The notes under the pieces were generated by a model that saw only the letters and a list, made by a program, of their open reading frames with translations, ran no database searches and had not been told where the DNA came from. A stretch of DNA of 64,000 nt from Eulemur rufifrons (taxonomy: Eukaryota > Chordata > Mammalia > Primates > Lemuridae). The translations under genes and the position numbers were made by a program. The stretch lies in contig NC_090984.1 in the NCBI RefSeq assembly GCF_041146395.1, positions 82,781,114-82,845,113 on the forward strand, given 5' to 3'. Below are positions 1-12,539 of this stretch, in pieces; the stretch's first letter is position 1, and every line of letters begins with the position of its first letter.

Positions 1-163
1 CAGGCGGCAGACCGTGTGTCTAGGTCTGCAGCGTTGATGGGGCGGCACGGGGAGCACGTGCTCTTTTCCGCAGGTGGAGCAGCAGCGAGGGGAGCCTGGA
101 GTCCGAATTCAACCCCTGCCTCACCGGAGAGGGAAGCGAGGGCCGGTGCACCTTTGGGACAAG
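1..163 (+). other. CpG-rich patch with candidate exon end (splice donor at 163/164)
   Basis: About a dozen CpGs fall in the first 165 bases, against strong CpG depletion elsewhere, so this is probably the right edge of a CpG island cut by the window start. A strong donor (AAG/GTAGGC) lies at 163/164. A possible acceptor (CTCTTTTCCGCAG) ends at 73, which would make an internal exon 74-163 of 90 nt. That exon is open in all three frames; one frame reads WSSSEGSLESEFNPCLTGEG and onward, which I do not recognise. Alternatively the whole patch is the 3' part of a first, untranslated exon. The gene is not identified. Confidence 0.35.
52..63. promoter_or_regulatory. 12-bp palindrome with a CACGTG E-box
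   Basis: GAGCACGTGCTC is a perfect palindrome around a canonical E-box (CACGTG), the type bound by MYC/MAX, USF or CLOCK-class bHLH factors. It lies in the CpG-rich edge just before the possible acceptor. Binding is not shown by the sequence. Confidence 0.35.
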
Positions 164-1690
164 GTAGGCTTCAACTAACGGTGCTGGAAGGACACTGTAA
201 AGAAGAAAATGCTGAAGCGATTATTCTCTGTAGGGTGGTGGCTTAAGAGGGAGTGGCGGAAAGGGGAAAGGGTTTGGAGAGAGAGGGTGAGAGTGGGAGG
301 ACACAAAGGAGGGAGCAGAAAGCTTCAGAAGCTGGAGGAGGATACAGGGTTGATGTTTACCCAAACGTCTAGAAGGATGGGGGAGGGCAAGTACCATTTG
401 CTTCTGGGGCCGTGGGCATAAGAGGCCTTGGTAGAGCGGCTTTGCTTCCTCCTCCCAAGTTATTTGGGGCCCCTGTGGCCGATTGTCCCAGACAGTCCTG
501 CCTCGAGTCCCAGGGAGCTGAGTCACCTGTGGTGAAGGCCACGGTCTCCAGCCGGCTGCTTTGTGAGGGGCAGGGCGGCTGCAGGGGCTGGGGAAGCCAC
601 CTCCAGGTGAGCGGGCGGTGGCAGAGGCTGGTCTGCTGTTAGCCCTTTGGCAGGGGCGGCTGTCCTGCCATGCACAAGGCCAGGGCTCGCCTTTCCTCCT
701 GCCCCGCAGGCAGCTCTGCTGGCCTGGAAAGGGTCCCCGGGCCCCATTGTTATCATAAAGGAAAGGAGGCCCAGAAGAACCTTGAAAACTTTCAGATATT
801 ACTTATCCTGGCTCTGACTGATAAGCGGGCAGGAGGAGAACGGGAGGAAGGAATAAATCAAGGAGATAATAACAAAAGCAGAAGAAAACAGGTCCTTTTT
901 GCTGGGCTGAGCAGTCCAACCTGTGATTTGTGTTTGACTCACAGCCACACTGAGGATTCTGGAACACATCATACCCAGGTACAAATTAGGCATTCTGACG
1001 GCCACAAGGTGTGGCTTGGTTTACACATCCATAAAACTGCTGGGATGATTGGCTGGATTGTGAAGCTGGTGAAATCTGTTTCTGACTCTACTCTGTTTTT
1101 GTGTCTCTTTTCCTCCTCCAGGAATTCTTTTCCTTGGGTTCTCCTCACCCTAGAGCCCTGCCCTCACCCTTCTGGAGCATCTCAGGGGCTCTGAGCTAGG
1201 GAGAGAAGAGGTATAGCCTCTTCCTCCTGCCTGGTGTTTTGATGTGTAGGCATTACAGCCTCTTGCTCCCAAGAACAGACACCAGCTGTGACACCTCAGT
1301 GAAGCAGCGAGGCCTGTGCTGGCTGCCCGGCCTCCCACCTGCCCAGCCTCCCTGGCCTCCGCTGTCCACTTCATGGGTATAGCCTAGATTTGTCATTGGC
1401 ACCCATGGCAACCCCTTCTCAGTCATCATCTATTGCCCTTCCCCAATTCCAAACGTTCTTTAAAGCCAACAGCTCTGTCAGATACCTACAAGCTGTCGAT
1501 CCACCACCTTCTCACTATCCCCATGCCACGAAACCCTTATTCCCTCTGTACCTAGCTCAGAGTCCATCGTTACTATCACACCCTCCTCTTGCTTGCCTCT
1601 CTCTCACTCCAGTGTACTCTGTGACAACCCCCCTCCTGGTTAAACTCAACTCATCACACGTGACAGGCCTACATTTGCACAGCTGCTGGT
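164..1690. other. Unique sequence, no repeat recognised
   Basis: This is the start of a putative intron after the donor at 164. The longest open frame (670-1194, 174 codons) resembles no family I know and has no supporting splice signals. GATA-type motifs lie close together at about 750, 803 and 818. 1390-1690 is C/T-rich and may be very degraded L2, but I cannot align it. Confidence 0.5.
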
Positions 1691-1989
1691 ATTTCCTACC
1701 ATCTTATAAATGAAAAACCTATCTTGATCCCACATTGCCCTCCAGCCACTGACCCCTGCCCCTGCTCCCTTTCATAGTAAAATCCCTTGAAAAGAAACAT
1801 CTGTCTTCACTATCTCCAATTCCTCCCGCCCATTCTCTATTAAACTCGCCCCTGGCAGGACTTCACCTCACTGCTCCAACTCGGCTCCTGTCACAGCCAC
1901 TGGAGACTTCCCCTGCTGCATCCAATGGTCATTCTCCATGTTCATCGTATTTGACCTGCAGCAGCATTTCATAGTTGATCACTCCCTGC
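1690..1989 (+). mobile_element. L2 LINE fragment, 5' segment
   Basis: The text follows the L2 reverse-transcriptase region, including the stretch ending in CATCCAATGGTCA, then TTTGACCTGCAGCAGCATTT and ATCACTCCCTGC. It is interrupted by an Alu and resumes at 2323. It is heavily mutated and not coding. Confidence 0.75.
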
Positions 1990-2322
1990 TTTTTTTTTTT
2001 TTTTTTTTGAGACAGAGTCTTACTCTGTTGCCGAGGCTAGAGTGCCGTGGTGTCAGCCTAGCTCACAGCAACCTCAAACTCCCAGCCTCAAGCAATCCTA
2101 CTGCCTCAGCCTCCCGAGTAGCTGGGACTACAGGCATGTGGCACCATGCCCGGCTAATTTTTTCTATATATTTTTAGTTGTCCAGATAATTTCTTTCTAT
2201 TTTTAGTAGAGACAGGGTCTTGCTCTTGCTCAGGCTGGTCTTGGACTCCTGAACTCAAAGGATCCACCTGCCTCGGCCTCCCAGAGTGCTAGGATTACAG
2301 GCATGAGCCACCTCGCCCAGCC
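1990..2322 (-). mobile_element. Full-length strepsirrhine-type Alu inserted in L2
   Basis: The element is dimeric and antisense, with an 18-base T tract at the left and the Alu head (complement of GGCTGGGCGAGG) at the right. It carries the primate Alu A/B-box region and the strepsirrhine-type insert (complement near 2160-2200). Flanks resemble a target duplication (ACTCCCTGC / CACTGCCTGC). It splits an L2 copy, so it is younger than that L2. Confidence 0.93.
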
Positions 2323-3617
2323 ACTGCCTGCTTCTTAAAGCACCGTCTTCTTTTGATTTTCAGGATTCCCCTTCTGCAATTAGCCATTCCTCCTCCTCCT
2401 TCTTCTGGAGATTTTTCCTGGTTCTTTGTCATCTTACTGATGTCAAAATGGTGGAGTACTCCAGGACTCAGTCTTTGGACCTCTTCTCTATCAATACTCC
2501 CTTACTGAGCCCGTCTCTTCTCGTGGCTTTAAATACCATCTTTGTCCTGGTGACTACAAGTTTATATTTCTAACCAAGACTTCTCACCTGAACTCCAGTC
2601 TCATATGCTAACGGCCTGTTGGACACCTCCACTTGATGGTCAAAAGGCATCTCATATTTCACGTGTCCAAAACAAAGTTCCTGATATTACCTTCAAACTA
2701 TTCCTCCTACAGTTCTCCTGGCTCAGCAGATTGCAACTCTGTCTTTCCAATTGCTCAAGCCAGAAAGCATAAAGCCATTCGTATGTCTTCTTTTTACTCT
2801 CAGACTCTACATCACAGCCATCAGCAAACTTTGTCGGCTCAGCCTTCGATATATATTTGGAAGCTGATCACTCTCATCACTCTTGTACCCTGGCCCAAGC
2901 TGCCAATGTTTCTGACCTGAATTATTGAAATAGCATCATAAATTAGCCTCCCTGCTGCCATCATTTTCCCCTCTCTGGTCAAGTCTCATTCCCACAGCCA
3001 ACGCTCATTGCAAACATGAGATTATGTAGTTTCTCCTCTAAAAATCCTCCAAAAGTTTTCCATTTCACTCAGAATTTCACTTCAAAATCTAAAATCTTTA
3101 AAATGGCTGACAAGACCCTAAACACAATCTGTTTCTCTCCCCTCTTCTTCTCTGACCTTGTACCCTCCCTGCTCTCCTGTGCTCCTGCCGCACAATGGCC
3201 TCTTGCTAGTCCTCAAACGTGCCAAGCATGTTCCAGCCTCAAGGCCTGTGTACTTGTTATTTCCTCTGCCTGGAATGCTCCTCCTCCAGACCGCTGCTCT
3301 GCCAGTTCCCCAGCTCCAGAAATTGTTTAACTCCAGCAGCGTTAATGCCACATTCCCAGAGACCCCTGCATTTATATAATATTCCAACCTACGTCCTCAT
3401 CCTGTTTTAATATTTTCTGTCATTTTAAAAATTTTTCCCCCAACACCTAACATACTGTATTTGTTTATTTATTGCATGAGTTCCCCAATAGAGTATAATC
3501 TCCATGAGAACAGGACAGGACTTGTTGGCTGTGTAGATCACTGTGTAGTCTCCAGTACTTAGAGCAGTATCTGGCACATATTACACGCTCGGTAAATATT
3601 TTCTGAATGAATGGATG
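2323..3617 (+). mobile_element. L2 LINE, 3' segment to the end of the element
   Basis: This continues the L2 after the Alu. Recognisable stations in order are CTCAGTCTTTGGACCTCTTCTC, GGCTTTAAATACCATC, CACCTCCACTTGATGGTCAA, TTTCCTCTGCCTGGAATGCT, CATGAGAACAGG and the terminal GGTAAATATTTTCTGAATGAATG. Together with 1690-1989 it makes about 1.6 kb of L2. That is long for this ancient family, of which only short 3' ends usually survive. Confidence 0.88.
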
Positions 3618-4226
3618 AATATAGAAGAAAAGGACAGCAAGGGCGGCCTTGATCCATAAAACCTAGACTATCAGTGTCAGAAATCACAATCCATAGGGAG
3701 AAGTATTGCAATAAAAGGGGTCACAAAAGAGCTGTATGTTGTTTGAGCAACTAATTATAAGACAAGAAAGGGAAAAACTCATTTTTTTTTTTTTTAGGAG
3801 TCAGATATTACCTGGCACTTTTTCCTTTTTATCATGGCCTGTAAAGAGATGGACCTCCAAAATAAATTTAGATTTGATGTCACTGGAGAAGCCCTAATAT
3901 AATTACTTCATGACCAATGCCAGCATAGTGTTATTTTCAAAAGAAATCACAGTTTAATATCTAAAGTAATTTAAGTCTTAATGAAGTCTCATAAAGAGAT
4001 ACCAAAGTGGCATGCATTATACCTCATGCAGCATTCCTAACGATTCTCATAACTGTCGAAAGTATTATTTCAAGATTTAAAGACAGAATTCTTACATAAA
4101 TATGTACATAAATATGTAGTGTATCAGTTTTTTATTAACTCATTAAAATGGTGCTAGTTCAAAGAATAAGAGAATATAATGTATAATATACAGTCTATAT
4201 ATTAATATATATATTATACAATATAC
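3618..4226. other. AT-rich unique sequence
   Basis: No gene or repeat family is recognised. It has a T tract at about 3782 and an alternating AT stretch at about 4165-4225 just before the mariner-like element. Confidence 0.5.
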
Positions 4227-4326
4227 TACACGAGGGCTGTGCAGAAAGTATCCAGCCATGTAACCATTCCTGTTATATTAACAGTGGCTGGACAGCCACT
4301 GTTACTTTCTGGACAGCCCTTGTATA
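4227..4326. mobile_element. 100-bp mariner-like miniature element (MITE)
   Basis: The ends are inverted repeats: TACACGAGGGCTGTGCAG at the left, and the complement of the right end, TATACAAGGGCTGTCCAG. Both continue into AAAGTA and both are bordered by TA, the target of Tc1/mariner transposons. The core holds a perfect 10-bp stem (ACAGTGGCTG-GA-CAGCCACTGT). There is no room for a transposase, so it is non-autonomous. I cannot assign a named family. Confidence 0.7.
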
Positions 4327-4514
4327 TTGTATGTTATATTTTAAATATATAGTATAACATAGTGAAAGCAAAAATAAATGTAGGAATAAGATTCTTAATT
4401 AGATACAAAATGGGTTCATTTATTATAGGGCAATAAACCATGAATTTTAGGGTTATCGTGTCTACTTTTAGAAATAACATGCATCTCTACAGGGCAAAAA
4501 TTACTCTCTCTCAG

Positions 4515-4899
4515 TGTTTTAGCTCAGGCTGCCATAACAAAATGCCAAAGACAGGGTGGCTTAAACGATAGAATTTTATTCTCTTACAGTTCTTAAGGTT
4601 GGGAAGTCCGAGATCAGGGTGCTAGCATGATCAGTTTCTGGCGGAGGCTCTCTCCCTGGCATTTGGATGGCTGCCTTCTCCCTGTGTCCTCACTTGGCAG
4701 ACAGAGAAAGCAAGCTCTCTGTTTCCCTTCTTATAAGGGCACTAATCCCGTCATAAGGGCCCCACACTCATGACCTCATATAAACTCAGTTTCCTCTCAA
4801 AGATTCTATCTTCAAATACCATCACATTGAGGGTGGGGGCTTCAACACATGACTATGTGTGGCAGTGTGGATTGGGGGACATAGTTCAGTCCATAGCAA
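4515..4899 (-). mobile_element. MaLR (MLT1/MST-type) solo LTR
   Basis: On the + strand this runs from TAGCTCAGGCTGCCATAACA through GGGTGGCTTAAA, GGGAAGTCCGAGATCA, TTCTTATAAGGGCACTAATC and ATAGTTCAGTCCATAGCA. That is the reverse complement of a mammalian ERVL-MaLR LTR. No internal retroviral sequence flanks it. Confidence 0.85.
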
Positions 4900-6213
4900 T
4901 AGGGAAAAACATTCGCATCTTATCAGTTTTCTGCAAAGTTGAAAGGCTAGCCTTACAGAGTTCTAAATGGTCTAATAAATAATTTGTAGTTAGTCAACTT
5001 TATATACTTCTGAATTCAGATGACCCTTGGGTAGGCTTATTAGACAGGGTCCTAACATGGCAAGGAAGGCACACAGTCATCTGTTTCCCTTTCAGGGTTT
5101 GGAAAATTTTTCTTAACATCATCCATTTACTTCTTTATTGATCCATTCAAGATTTGGATTTATGGGGTCCGAAGCTTACACAGTTTGTGAGAAGGGGCAC
5201 TCTATAAGAAAAATAATATAAAATAAACATGTAAACACATTACTTGGGTTTGAGGGACTTAGGAGTCTGTGCTAGTGAAAACTTCATGGAAAATCCACCT
5301 CTGGTGCTTCTTTATAGCAATTTCTACAGTGCCCCAAATCTCTCTTCTAAACATTCTATAAAAATCTCTATGCTTCACAGGTTTGCCTTTCCCCCTTTCA
5401 ACTCTTCTCCATTCCTTCTTTGTCCGTGAATTTCTTCTAACGTAGATAACTTTAATCTCTGTAGGCATCTGCTAGTTCTGGTTTTTGCTGTTCTGTTACC
5501 TCTGTAACAGGAGGCAAAAAAAGAGTCTTCCTTAGAACCCAGAGTAGAGGAAGACTGTGAATGCAAATATAGTAACATTTGCTCCGTCTACAATTACTCT
5601 TTAGGAAAAGTCCAAATGCCTCTTTACACTAAAGTAGAGATACCTAATGAAGCTTAATGTGTACCCATCCTCAGGAATTTTTTTTATAATAGTGGTCAAG
5701 AAGCCTTAAAGGGATGAAAACTGCTGTTTATAGACTTTCAGGCAGATAGAATAGAAGGGTGTGATTATTTGAGGGGCATAAAAAATGGCAATATTGATTT
5801 TTAGAAAAGCTACCAGGGCCACACAGTCTATAGAATATCGCTCACTAGTCGCTGTAGTGTAGACAGTTCATCGCAGCATCATCGCAGCGTGCCTTCTGCT
5901 GGGCTGATGCATGGAATTATCTTTGCGTCACAACTGCCGCCACTTTCCCTGCCATTTGCCTTCTCTTTTGCAGAGCTATTGGTGGCCATGTAGGTAGTAG
6001 GGGGTATACTGTGTTTCTATAGCTTACAGTAAATATCCTGAGGGCTATTCAACAATAGCATCAGACTGCCTTTTAGATACCCTCATCATATGATACCAAT
6101 TGAGTTAGTAAATATGGTCCCTGCTCTCTGGAAAATTTCTGGAAAAGACCAGAAAAAAAAAAAAAAAAAAAAAGAAGGCAGACAAAATGATTTGCAGAAT
6201 GTTGACTTCTTTC
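4900..6213. other. Unique sequence; A21 tract before the Alu
   Basis: No gene or repeat is recognised. An A run at 6153-6173 lies about 55 bases upstream of the Alu and is separate from its tail. Confidence 0.5.
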
Positions 6214-6580
<367 letters not shown>

Positions 6581-7296
6581 ATACATAACACCCTGAAGCT
6601 TTTGGAAAAGGACAATGAAAGACATTTCAAAGGCTGGCAGGAGAGGAATTGATGCCGGATTCTTATCTTTCTGTTGACTAGTAAGTAGCATGCATGTACC
6701 TCTTTATCCATAACTGAACATTCTCCAGTGTGCACCCAGTGCTCATCACTGGGGCCCCGAGCTGTGGAGACTGGATAGACATGGCCAGCACCACCGTGGC
6801 CTCCTGCTTGCCTGGCTCTGCCTGCCACAGGCTCCCCTGCTGAGGTCAGAGCCACATGGAAGCGAGGCCTGCCTTGGTGACTGACTGAATACAGAGCTTG
6901 TCCACCAGCTGGGAGACAAGCGTCACATGCTAGGTAAAGGTGGCAGATGAAAGGCTGGCGAGATGCTAATGTTATTCCCTCCAGCGGGTAAACAAGTCAG
7001 AAGGAAGCTGCTTCTGCCGTGTGCAGCAGACACTGTGCTCTGTGGACGCCGAGGCCTCTGCGTGCTGGCGAAGGAAAGCACTTGCCCCCCCACTACTTAG
7101 GTTGCTAACGCCGTTTTAACTTTCTAGGAGAATGCTTTTCATGGGAGAGAAGGAAAGCATTAGAGCGTCACCTAAGTGACTCTGGGAACACATCTAGTGC
7201 TATAATCCATGCAAGGTTATTGGGTACCTGACCTGAAGTGCTCATTAACAGAATGCAAATGTCATGGAAAGAGATTCTTTTCCATTCCCTTTCGGG
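6581..7296. other. Unique sequence, nothing recognised
   Basis: GC is moderately high at 6750-7080 with few CpGs. I see no splice-bounded open frame and no repeat family. Confidence 0.5.
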
Positions 7297-7493
7297 TAGG
7301 GGTCCCCAACCTATGGTGAGTTGTATAATTATTTCGTTATGTATTACAATGTAATAATAATAGAAATGAAGTATACAATAAATGTAATGCACTTGAATCA
7401 TCCCGAAACCATCACCACCCCCTCCCCCGGATCCATGGAAAAATTGTTTTCTATGAAAACAGTCCCTGGTGCCAAAAAGGTTGAGGACCGCTG
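7297..7493 (-). mobile_element. MER1-type hAT (Charlie) element, internally deleted
   Basis: The left end TAGGGGTCCCCAACCT and the complement of the right end CAGCGGTCCTCAACCTTTTT are the terminal inverted repeats of MER1, a non-autonomous Charlie-type hAT transposon. The body CTATGGTGAGTTGTATAATT and onward joins directly to the left terminus, so the middle several hundred bases of the usual element are missing. Confidence 0.85.
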
Positions 7494-8089
7494 CTAGGGC
7501 ATTCAGTTTTTCTGCTGTGTGCCGCTCTGAGTTAGAATACTTTTTTATATACTTGGTTTAAAGATACCCTAAATGCCTCCCCAGCTACTACATAAATGAA
7601 TAAGGACAAAACTCTGTGTTGAAAAGAGCCGGGGACTCTTAAGATCAGCAGGGTCCAGGAGAGTGGAATGTAACAAATGGTGAACTCTGGTGAATTAGGC
7701 TTCAGCCAGCTGCTGAGCTCATTTAATGCCCTCTCTGAGGAACTAGCAAAAGAGGAGACGCGAACGAGTCCAGGCTGACCTGATGTTTCTGAATGCCCCT
7801 GGCTCAGCTGAGGTGAAGAGTGAACAGTAATTACCTTAAGAAGCAAGAAGCAGCACTGAATTAATCAGATCAGATATGAGGCATGAAGCAGCAGAAAATA
7901 TGCAGTGAAGAGAAAGACTAGGCAGCCAGGTTTGGGATTCTTTTCGTATCTAAACCTACCTTCTTACCCCACTTCTTTTATCTTGAGAAGGTGACAAATT
8001 ACTATTTATATTCAGACCTCAGATCTCCCAGCTCTTGTTAGCAGGCTATACAGGTCAATAAGATAGCTGTTTTCAGGCTGTCCTCCCCA
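7494..8089. other. Unique sequence, nothing recognised
   Basis: The open frame on the minus strand at 7532-7846 has no recognisable domain. I see no repeat family. Confidence 0.45.
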
Positions 8090-8317
8090 GCTGCCTCCCC
8101 TCCTCTCGACTCCAGCAAGAACCCACGGCACCTACCTTTGGTTTGAGATACGGTGACCCAGCACATCCCAGTCTCACTCCTCATCCTCATGTTCTGTGCT
8201 CCTCTACAAACACGTAAGCAGATGCACCTAAAGACAAACGATCTAAGGCAAACTTACGGGATTGTCCATTCCTGCCCCTGACCTACAACTTCTCAATAAA
8301 GACACTAATTTGAGGCT
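8090..8317. repeat. Diverged repeat unit, copy 1
   Basis: This stretch aligns with 9166-9401. The best block is GCCCCTGACCTACAACTTCT, then CAATAAAGA and TGAGGCT. Weaker similarity runs back through CTACCTTTGGTTTGAGATA. The family is not recognised; it could be a local duplication or two copies of an old interspersed repeat. Confidence 0.6.
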
Positions 8318-8544
8318 CCCAAAGCCTAAAGTGTCTTCCTTTTAATCTTGGGAATAAATGTAAACACTTAAAGTAGAAAACATTAGCTAACATGCTGTAT
8401 TTTTCTTCTTTGTAAAAATTAATCTTGTTGCTCATTGTCAGATCATTTGCTGGCAGATGCTTTAAGGAAGCCTGAAACATTTAACTTTGGAAATTTCAGA
8501 GAGCTGTGCAGGGAAAATTGTGTTACAAGTAGAAGTGATAGGTG

Positions 8545-8903
8545 ATTTAGTTCAGGATGCTATAACAGAACACTATAGACTGGGTGGCTTAAGCAGCGGA
8601 AGTTTATTTTTCACAGTTCTGAAGGCTGGGAAGTCCAAGATCAAGGTGCCTGCAGATTCGGTGTCTGGTGAGGGCTCTCTTCCTAGTTTGCAGACCGCTG
8701 TCTTCTCATCGTACCCTTACTCGGCAGAGAGAGACCATGATCATCTCTCTCCTGTCTCTTATAAGGACACGAATCCTGTTCATGAAGGTTTCACCCTCGT
8801 GACCTAATTACCTCCCAAAGGCCCCCCCTCCAAATACCATCACAATGGGGACTTAAACACATGAATTTGGGGGTAGGGGGCGGACACAAACAGCTGCATA
8901 GCA
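8545..8903 (-). mobile_element. MaLR (MST/MLT1-type) solo LTR
   Basis: The + strand text runs TTAGTTCAGGATGCTATAAC, GACTGGGTGGCTTAAG, GGGAAGTCCAAGATCAAGGT, GTGTCTGGTGAGGGC, GTGACCTAATTACCTCCCAA and GGACACAAACAGCTGCATAG. That is an antisense MaLR LTR. It lies between the two copies of the 8.1/9.2 kb repeat unit. Confidence 0.87.
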
Positions 8904-8934
8904 GTAGGTGAGTAGTGGCAGTGCGGTACGACAG

Positions 8935-9130
8935 AGCAAACACTGGGCTTGGTGGTGGTCTCAGTTCTAAAAGTCACTAATTCATTGAGTGACCTTGAAC
9001 TCCTTGGTGCCTGTATTTTCTTCTATGTGAAATGGAAGAATATATTTTATGGGGTTGTTTTGAGAGTCCAATGAGATAATATATATGAAAATGCTTTTAT
9101 TGTAAGAATCCATACCATATAAATGTGTTT
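8935..9130 (+). mobile_element. MIR SINE
   Basis: A diverged MIR: GAGTGACCTTGAACTCCTTG and the following GTATTTTCTTCTATGTGAAA and GGGGTTGTTTTGAGAGTCCA match the MIR core and tail order. Confidence 0.65.
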
Positions 9131-9165
9131 TTATGATTACCTCTTAATATACCACCTGCCTCATC

Positions 9166-9401
9166 AATGTCCTCCCCTGTCCCGTAACTCTGGCAAACGC
9201 CCAGTATGCCATCTACCACTGGTTTTAGATAACCTGACCAAAGTCTATCAAGTCTGACCTACTTCTCCTTCCCCAGTCCATTTTCCTCTGTGTACCCTTA
9301 AAAAGATGTACCTGGAAGAAATACAATGTAAAGCAAATTTACAGGATTCTCTACTTTTGCCCCTAACCTACAACTTCCTGATAAAGAAAAAACTCAAGGC
9401 T
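9166..9401. repeat. Diverged repeat unit, copy 2
   Basis: This is the counterpart of 8090-8317, in the same orientation and about 1.08 kb apart. The matching block is GCCCCTAACCTACAACTTCC, then TGATAAAGA and CTCAAGGCT. Confidence 0.6.
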
Positions 9402-9730
9402 AACCTATCATGAAAAGCTTGTTTTTATAAACACAATAAACTATTTTTAGTTTTATGCTTTTAAGCAATCTCATCTTAACATTTATGAAATAAAAACAAA
9501 AATTAATTAGAAAATGAGTTACCAAAGAAACATGCCTCATTTAGTATTGTTTCCCACACCTATATGTAGAAAGGAAGAAAATAAGTTGGATGAGAATAAG
9601 AGCTATTATAAAATTCATTGAACACTTTCTATGAGTAAAGCGCTCTGCTAAGTATTGCCAGATATAAAGTCAAAATCATAACTCATTCAAATATAAAGTG
9701 TGACCATGTCAAAGGTTTTTTAACTCATTA

Positions 9731-10111
<381 letters not shown>

Positions 10112-10464
10112 GAAAAATTGAAGTATTTATAGAGGCTGAAAAACAAAGAATGCTTGAATAATATTTGTAATTTAGTTATAAAACTGATTCGTGTCCTGGA
10201 AGGCAATTACCTTGTAACCTTGGAGTGATAATTCAACCCAGAAATCATTTTCATCGCTTCTGTGTTGCTCTTTGACAAGAATCATTTGTATTGCTAACAG
10301 TTTTCTATGAGTTAACTTCTATACTTACAGAGTTGTAAAATATCCTAATCAGTAAATAGCAAGTCAAATAAAAGTACCCACCTTAAGAATCACATGATTA
10401 CAAGCCCTGCTCAACTATGAAAAGACTTACTAATTTCCAAATCTTGGATAATTGTACTTCATAG
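10112..10464. other. AT-rich unique sequence
   Basis: Nothing is recognised here. Confidence 0.45.
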
Positions 10465-10650
10465 TACTTTATGCATTTTATATGGAAGAATTTAATATTC
10501 ATTATTTCATGAGATCTATACAATTCTGAAAAGTGGTTATTATTAATATTAATCCCATTTACCTAGATGAAGAAACAATTAAGATCAAGAAATTTGTCCA
10601 AATTCAACATAAAAAATGATTATCTAGATCTATTTTTTAGTAATTATGAA
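10465..10650 (-). mobile_element. MIR SINE
   Basis: ATTAATCCCATTTACCTAGATGAAGAAACA followed by AAATTTGTCCAAATTCAACA matches the antisense MIR pattern (CCCATTTTACAGATGAGGAAACTG...TTGCCCAAGG). Confidence 0.6.
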
Positions 10651-10694
10651 GTCCTTGCTCCTCTTGCTACAATGTATACATTGGCTAAAAGAAA

Positions 10695-11705
<1,011 letters not shown>

Positions 11706-12539
11706 ATCCTCTGCACTTAAATTTGGTATCTAAGCAGTTATAAAAGAAAGAAAGAATTTGATAGTTCTATATCACATTAGGTTTAAGAGAATGAAGGCAA
11801 ATAATATTAACTCTATCTGGAGTGAATGGGGTAGATCCGTGCTTCCAATTTGGGGTGCCACATTAATAGGTGAGTGTAACACATTCAAACAAAATTATGC
11901 CTTGTTGATACATTCCCTTCTCATTTTGGGTACCACGACCTTAATGGCATTTCCCACTCAAATCTCTTCGGTATAAATACTTATTTATACCAAAGAAAGT
12001 TTCTTTAAATTTAGCACTGTATAAAAAGACTGAGTAAGGAACCTAATCACTAATATGTAAAGAACTATGTATATTTAAATAAATATATCCATAAATATAA
12101 ACACATCAAACTGCAATTAATACATAGAGATCTAACTTCAGAGTGGTTCCCTCTACCAGGGAGATAGCAAATGCATGGTGCTCAATCAATGTTTATGAAT
12201 GGTACTCACCAGGTACCTCTTTCTTTATCTGTTCTGTGTGGGGCTTTTTGTGGTGGTTTCACATTAGACCATTTACCTCAATCAAGGCAGATTCACTAAG
12301 TTACCGAAAATTTGCAGTCTCTGTTTCTGCAGATACCCTGAATTTAAATTTTAAAAAGCCTATAATTGTATTTCTAAATCTGTAGTTATTTTTGTTCCTG
12401 CTGTACAAACTAATACAATTTAGGATTCTAAGGAAGGCTCTTTCCTTCAGTGGCCAGACTTTCAATTTGTTCTAGCTTCTCTTTATATAACGGGTAATTG
12501 ATAAATGGCTGTGATTTTTTGACAGGAAGAGAACAATTA
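11706..12539. other. AT-rich unique sequence
   Basis: Two short open frames (11758-11976 and 12143-12385) lack codon structure or homology that I can recognise. No repeat family is recognised. Confidence 0.45.

Noticed and set aside
670..1194. 174-codon open frame, the longest in the window
   Set aside because: No recognisable domain, low-complexity and pyrimidine-rich end, and no splice or start context. Frames of this length are expected by chance in 64 kb of six-frame sequence.
1938..2177. Frame that begins like L2 reverse transcriptase
   Set aside because: The start is L2 text but the frame runs into the Alu insertion. It is a decayed retroelement, not a gene.
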